This document shows positions 61,552 to 64,000 of a stretch of 64,000 bases of DNA, piece after piece. Every line of letters begins with the position of its first letter. The first letter of the stretch is position 1. The notes beneath the pieces were generated by a model. That model saw only the letters and a list, made by a program, of their open reading frames with translations. It was not told where the DNA came from and did no database searches. This DNA comes from Parabacteroides timonensis (GTDB lineage: Bacteria > Bacteroidota > Bacteroidia > Bacteroidales > Tannerellaceae): assembly GCF_900128505.1 (NCBI RefSeq), contig NZ_LT669940.1, forward strand, positions 356,489-420,488, given 5' to 3'. Made by a program: the position numbers and the translations under genes.

Positions 61552-61623
61552 GAGATAGCTCAGCTGGTTAGAGCGCATGATTCATAATCATGAGGTCCCC
61601 GGTTCAATCCCGGGTCTCGCTAC
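61552..61623 (+). repeat. Right attachment repeat (attR), tRNA-Met remnant
   Basis: 72 bases identical to 50835-50906. The first three tRNA bases (GGC) are replaced by AAT, so the acceptor stem is damaged and the copy is probably not a working tRNA, although a gene finder may still call it. Confidence 0.85.
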
Positions 61624-61635
61624 AAAATAAAAGGT

Positions 61636-61662
61636 TTACAAGAAATTGTAAGTCTTTTTTTT
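61636..61662 (+). terminator. Original tRNA-Met terminator, displaced
   Basis: TTACAA (61636-61641) and TTGTAA (61646-61651) with a GAAA loop, followed by a T-run. It presumably ended the tRNA before the element integrated. Confidence 0.6.
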
Positions 61663-61758
61663 GTTTTTATACAATGACTTATTATACATTATTATTATAG
61701 TCTCTCCTAATCTCTCCCGATTCAAAAATAGATTTTTTTATAAAAACAGTGCGAAAAG

Positions 61759-61814
61759 TTTGGAGTAACAATTTTTTTTATACCTTTGTCATATACAAAT
61801 AGTACAATGTTTGT
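61759..61814 (+). promoter_or_regulatory. Promoter and possible operator of GntR gene
   Basis: TTTG (61759-61762) and TACCTTTG (61781-61788) with 18 bases between. ACAAA (61795-61799) and TTTGT (61810-61814) form an inverted repeat just after the -7 box and could be the regulator's own operator. Confidence 0.5.
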
Positions 61815-61834
61815 TTAATATAATATGAAATTGT

Positions 61835-62215
61835 ATGATTAAGTTTTTATTAGATTACTCCAGCGGCGTACCGGTCTATCGTCAGATTATCGATCAGATT
61901 ATATTTGGCATAGCATCAGGGCAACTAAAACTAGGTGAGCAACTTCCTACGGTCAGGGCGCTAGCCGTAGAGTTGAAGGTGAATCTGAACACGGTATCCA
62001 AGGCGTATAAAGAATTAGAAATCAAAAATATATTGGAAACCCAACAGGGTACAGGAACGTTTATCAATAAAACGGAGAATGTAATACAGGAAAAGGAGAG
62101 GGAAGATAAACTGAAAGAAATTTGCATACAGTTTTCTTCTGTGGCCTTCAGTTATGGTTTTACTCTTAGTGAAATCATACAGGAATTGAAAAATATTGAA
62201 ACCTCTAAAAAATAA
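61835..62215 (+). CDS. GntR-family (YtrA-type) transcriptional regulator
   Basis: 126 residues. The winged helix (VPVYRQIIDQIIFGIASGQL, LPTVRALAVELKVNLNTVSK) is that of the GntR family. The short C-terminal part with two helices and no ligand domain is the YtrA subgroup, which usually represses its own operon. The next gene starts five bases later, so the operon includes the SPFH protein and probably the lipoprotein. Confidence 0.85.
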   Translation: MIKFLLDYSSGVPVYRQIIDQIIFGIASGQLKLGEQLPTVRALAVELKVNLNTVSKAYKELEIKNILETQQGTGTFINKTENVIQEKEREDKLKEICIQFSSVAFSYGFTLSEIIQELKNIETSKK

Positions 62216-62220
62216 TACTT

Positions 62221-63102
62221 ATGACAACAAATGTGATCAACAAGGGATGGTTTAATCCTATTTCTCTTTCTGTATTGCTGGTACTGATTTTTTTATCAGT
62301 CGTTTTGCATAGTTTGCATATTGTGAATATGCCGGTTTTGTTGTTCTTGATTCTCATTTCCAGTTTGTTGGCTCTTTCAATCCGTGTGGCCGACCAATGG
62401 GAACGGGCAGTGGTGTTACGTATGGGTAAATTTAAGGGTTTAAAAGGTCCTGGGCCATTTATGATTATTCCTATTCTTGATAGCGTATCTGCTTATATCG
62501 ACCAACGGGTACGGGTAAGTGCTTTTAAAGCAGAACAAACCCTGACGAAAGATACAGTACCTGTCAACGTGGATGCTGTTGTGTACTGGACGGTTTGGGA
62601 TGTGGAGAAGGCGGCTTTGGAAGTGCAGGAGTATCAAAAAGCCATTGAACATATAGCCCAGACAGGGTTAAGGGATACAATCGGTAAACATGAACTGTCT
62701 ACTCTTTTGCAGGAACGCGATAAGATTGCTGAAGATTTACAGCATGTTTTAGATAGAAATACAAATCCCTGGGGAATTACCTGTCAAACTGTTGGTATTA
62801 ACGATATTGCTATACCTCAGGATCTTGCTGATGCCATGAGTAAGGAAGCCCAGGCTGAACGCGAAAGAAGAGCCCGTGTCATTCTGGGAACGGCGGAAAC
62901 CGAGATTGCCGAGAAATTTGAGTTGGCCAGTAAAAAGTATACTGATAATCCAGTTGCATTGCACCTCAGAGGAATGAATATGCTGTTCGAGGGTTTGAAA
63001 GAGAAAGGTTCTATGATTATAGTGCCGAGTTCGGCACTGGATACTATGAATTTGGGAGCTATGGGAGGACTAGCATCGCTCGCAAAGAGTAACGAACAGT
63101 AA
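62221..63102 (+). CDS. SPFH/slipin-family membrane protein
   Basis: 293 residues. Two membrane helices (about 12-30 and 38-55) precede the SPFH/band-7 domain (ADQWERAVVLRMGKFKGLKG, DAVVYWTVWDVEKAAL), and a coiled coil with AMSKEAQAERERRARVI follows. Slipins form membrane microdomain scaffolds and often sit with NfeD-type proteases, but none is present here. It lies just behind the GntR gene in one operon. Confidence 0.85.
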   Translation: MTTNVINKGWFNPISLSVLLVLIFLSVVLHSLHIVNMPVLLFLILISSLLALSIRVADQWERAVVLRMGKFKGLKGPGPFMIIPILDSVSAYIDQRVRVSAFKAEQTLTKDTVPVNVDAVVYWTVWDVEKAALEVQEYQKAIEHIAQTGLRDTIGKHELSTLLQERDKIAEDLQHVLDRNTNPWGITCQTVGINDIAIPQDLADAMSKEAQAERERRARVILGTAETEIAEKFELASKKYTDNPVALHLRGMNMLFEGLKEKGSMIIVPSSALDTMNLGAMGGLASLAKSNEQ

Positions 63103-63147
63103 TCAGTGTCATCGGTTAAAAAATAACTTTACATCAAAGGTTCGATC

Positions 63148-64000
63148 ATGCGAATTTCTTTTTTAGTATTCATATTATATTGTGGTTTGACTATTGGATG
63201 TAGTTCAACAGATCATGGTTTTCCCTGTGAAGAAACATTAGTACAGGAATTAATGCCTTTGCAGGGGATAACCAATCCTGTAAAAGTGGAAATAAAACCT
63301 CCGTTTTTGATTTTTGAAAATTGGAAGCGGAGTGACAGCCTGTTTCACATCTACGATCTTACCAGTCATGAATTGAAAAGTACTTTTGGGGTAAAAGGAG
63401 AAGGTCCGGATGAGTTTGTGTCTCCATCCTTGTTTCAGGGACCGCTTTCCGATTTTCTGATTGGCGATTTCGGCAAAAATCAAATATTTCGGTTTGGTAT
63501 TGATAATGAAGGATTACCCATATTCAAAGCAGCTGAGACATTTGGTTATGACAATGCTTTGTATGACGCTGCCTTTGTCAATGATTCGTTATATATAGCA
63601 GATCCTAAATATATGTTGCAACCCAGCCTATATCTTTTGGCCTTACAAGATTCGTTACCCCGGAAAATATGGACATACAGAAGTTCTGATATCATGGATT
63701 ATTCATTAGACCCGGATATGGGTAATGTATATGCAAATGAAAGTCGTATAGTATTCTGTTATGGATATAAGAAGCAGATTGACTTTATGGATACCAGTTT
63801 TAATCTCATCAAAAGGGTCAAATTCGATTTTGATACTTCTGATGCCAGTATTTTGGCAACTGGCAATGAAAAGATAAGTTATGCTTATAGCTATTTAGGT
63901 AAACGCTATCTATATGCTTTGTTTTTCGGAATGTCATGGAATGAAAATAGAGCAAAAGATTCTTTTGGAACTATTCTTGAAGTATTTGATTTAGACGGTA
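63148..64000 (+). CDS. TolB-like 6-bladed propeller lipoprotein (partial)
   Basis: The frame continues past the window edge; 284 residues are visible. The signal ends LTIGC. Blades with patterns such as FLIGDFGKNQIFRFG and a VKGEGPDEF signature place it with the TolB-like propeller lipoproteins, related to the protein at 11604-12662. Function is unknown. It lies 45 bases after the SPFH gene on the same strand and is likely in that operon. Confidence 0.75.
   Translation, partial: MRISFLVFILYCGLTIGCSSTDHGFPCEETLVQELMPLQGITNPVKVEIKPPFLIFENWKRSDSLFHIYDLTSHELKSTFGVKGEGPDEFVSPSLFQGPLSDFLIGDFGKNQIFRFGIDNEGLPIFKAAETFGYDNALYDAAFVNDSLYIADPKYMLQPSLYLLALQDSLPRKIWTYRSSDIMDYSLDPDMGNVYANESRIVFCYGYKKQIDFMDTSFNLIKRVKFDFDTSDASILATGNEKISYAYSYLGKRYLYALFFGMSWNENRAKDSFGTILEVFDLDG

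Noticed and set aside
50906..61623. CRISPR array or prophage structural genes in the element
   Set aside because: No regularly spaced repeats with spacers and no capsid, tail or terminase motifs were found.

Overview
The window reads as a chromosomal segment of a gut Bacteroidales organism, most likely Parabacteroides. The reasons are the two very large DUF6383-type surface proteins, promoters of the Bacteroidetes form (TAnnTTTG at -7 with a TTG/TTTG about 19 bases upstream), the paired Rpn-family nucleases, and TolB-like propeller lipoproteins. Base composition is moderate across the chromosome and clearly AT-richer in one inserted island.

Layout. 1-3.4 kb: the start of a TlpA-type thioredoxin lipoprotein and two Rpn (PD-(D/E)XK) nuclease genes with look-alike leaders. 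3.4-5 kb: gene-free, with a 240-bp foldback element and a promoter-structured RNA-terminator unit in front of a surface-protein gene. 5-9 kb: a DUF6383 surface protein broken by a one-base frameshift. 9.2-26.3 kb: an efflux/permease locus with four FtsX/MacB-type permeases, a TolB-like lipoprotein, a HlyD-type adaptor and a TolC-type outer-membrane protein, then a metallopeptidase lipoprotein and a divergent sigma-54 response regulator plus histidine kinase. Two sigma-54 promoters and three pairs of GTGCG-N4-CGCAC-like sites tie this locus into one apparent regulon. 26.3-36.4 kb: hybrid histidine kinase, TonB-dependent receptor, mnmD, trxA and dnaE. 36.4-41.5 kb: a 22-bp palindromic repeat array, a probable invertible promoter now facing away from the gene, and a second, intact DUF6383 protein. 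41.8-50.6 kb: housekeeping genes (porin-like protein, rplM-rpsI-rpsB-tsf, aspartate aminotransferase, ribBA, a fused lptF/G-type permease, a START-like protein).

50.8-61.6 kb: a tRNA-Met gene holds an integrated element of about 10.7 kb bounded by 72-bp direct repeats. It carries a tyrosine recombinase, paired integrase-arm-like repeats at both ends, an SF2-helicase-like protein with an atypical Walker A behind two unknown genes, a winged-helix protein with iteron-like repeats, a HepT/MntA (HEPN/MNT) toxin-antitoxin pair, a short RadC, a DUF4595-type lipoprotein, and a long hairpin RNA candidate. No conjugation or relaxase gene is visible. 61.6-64 kb: chromosome resumes with a GntR regulator, an SPFH protein and a partial TolB-like lipoprotein.

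The strongest regulatory stories are (a) DNA inversion as a probable on/off switch for the 37.6 kb surface protein and (b) the sigma-54 permease/efflux regulon with the same enhancer geometry at both promoters. All promoter, RNA and repeat calls come from reading the sequence by eye. Family names come from recognised motifs, not database searches.
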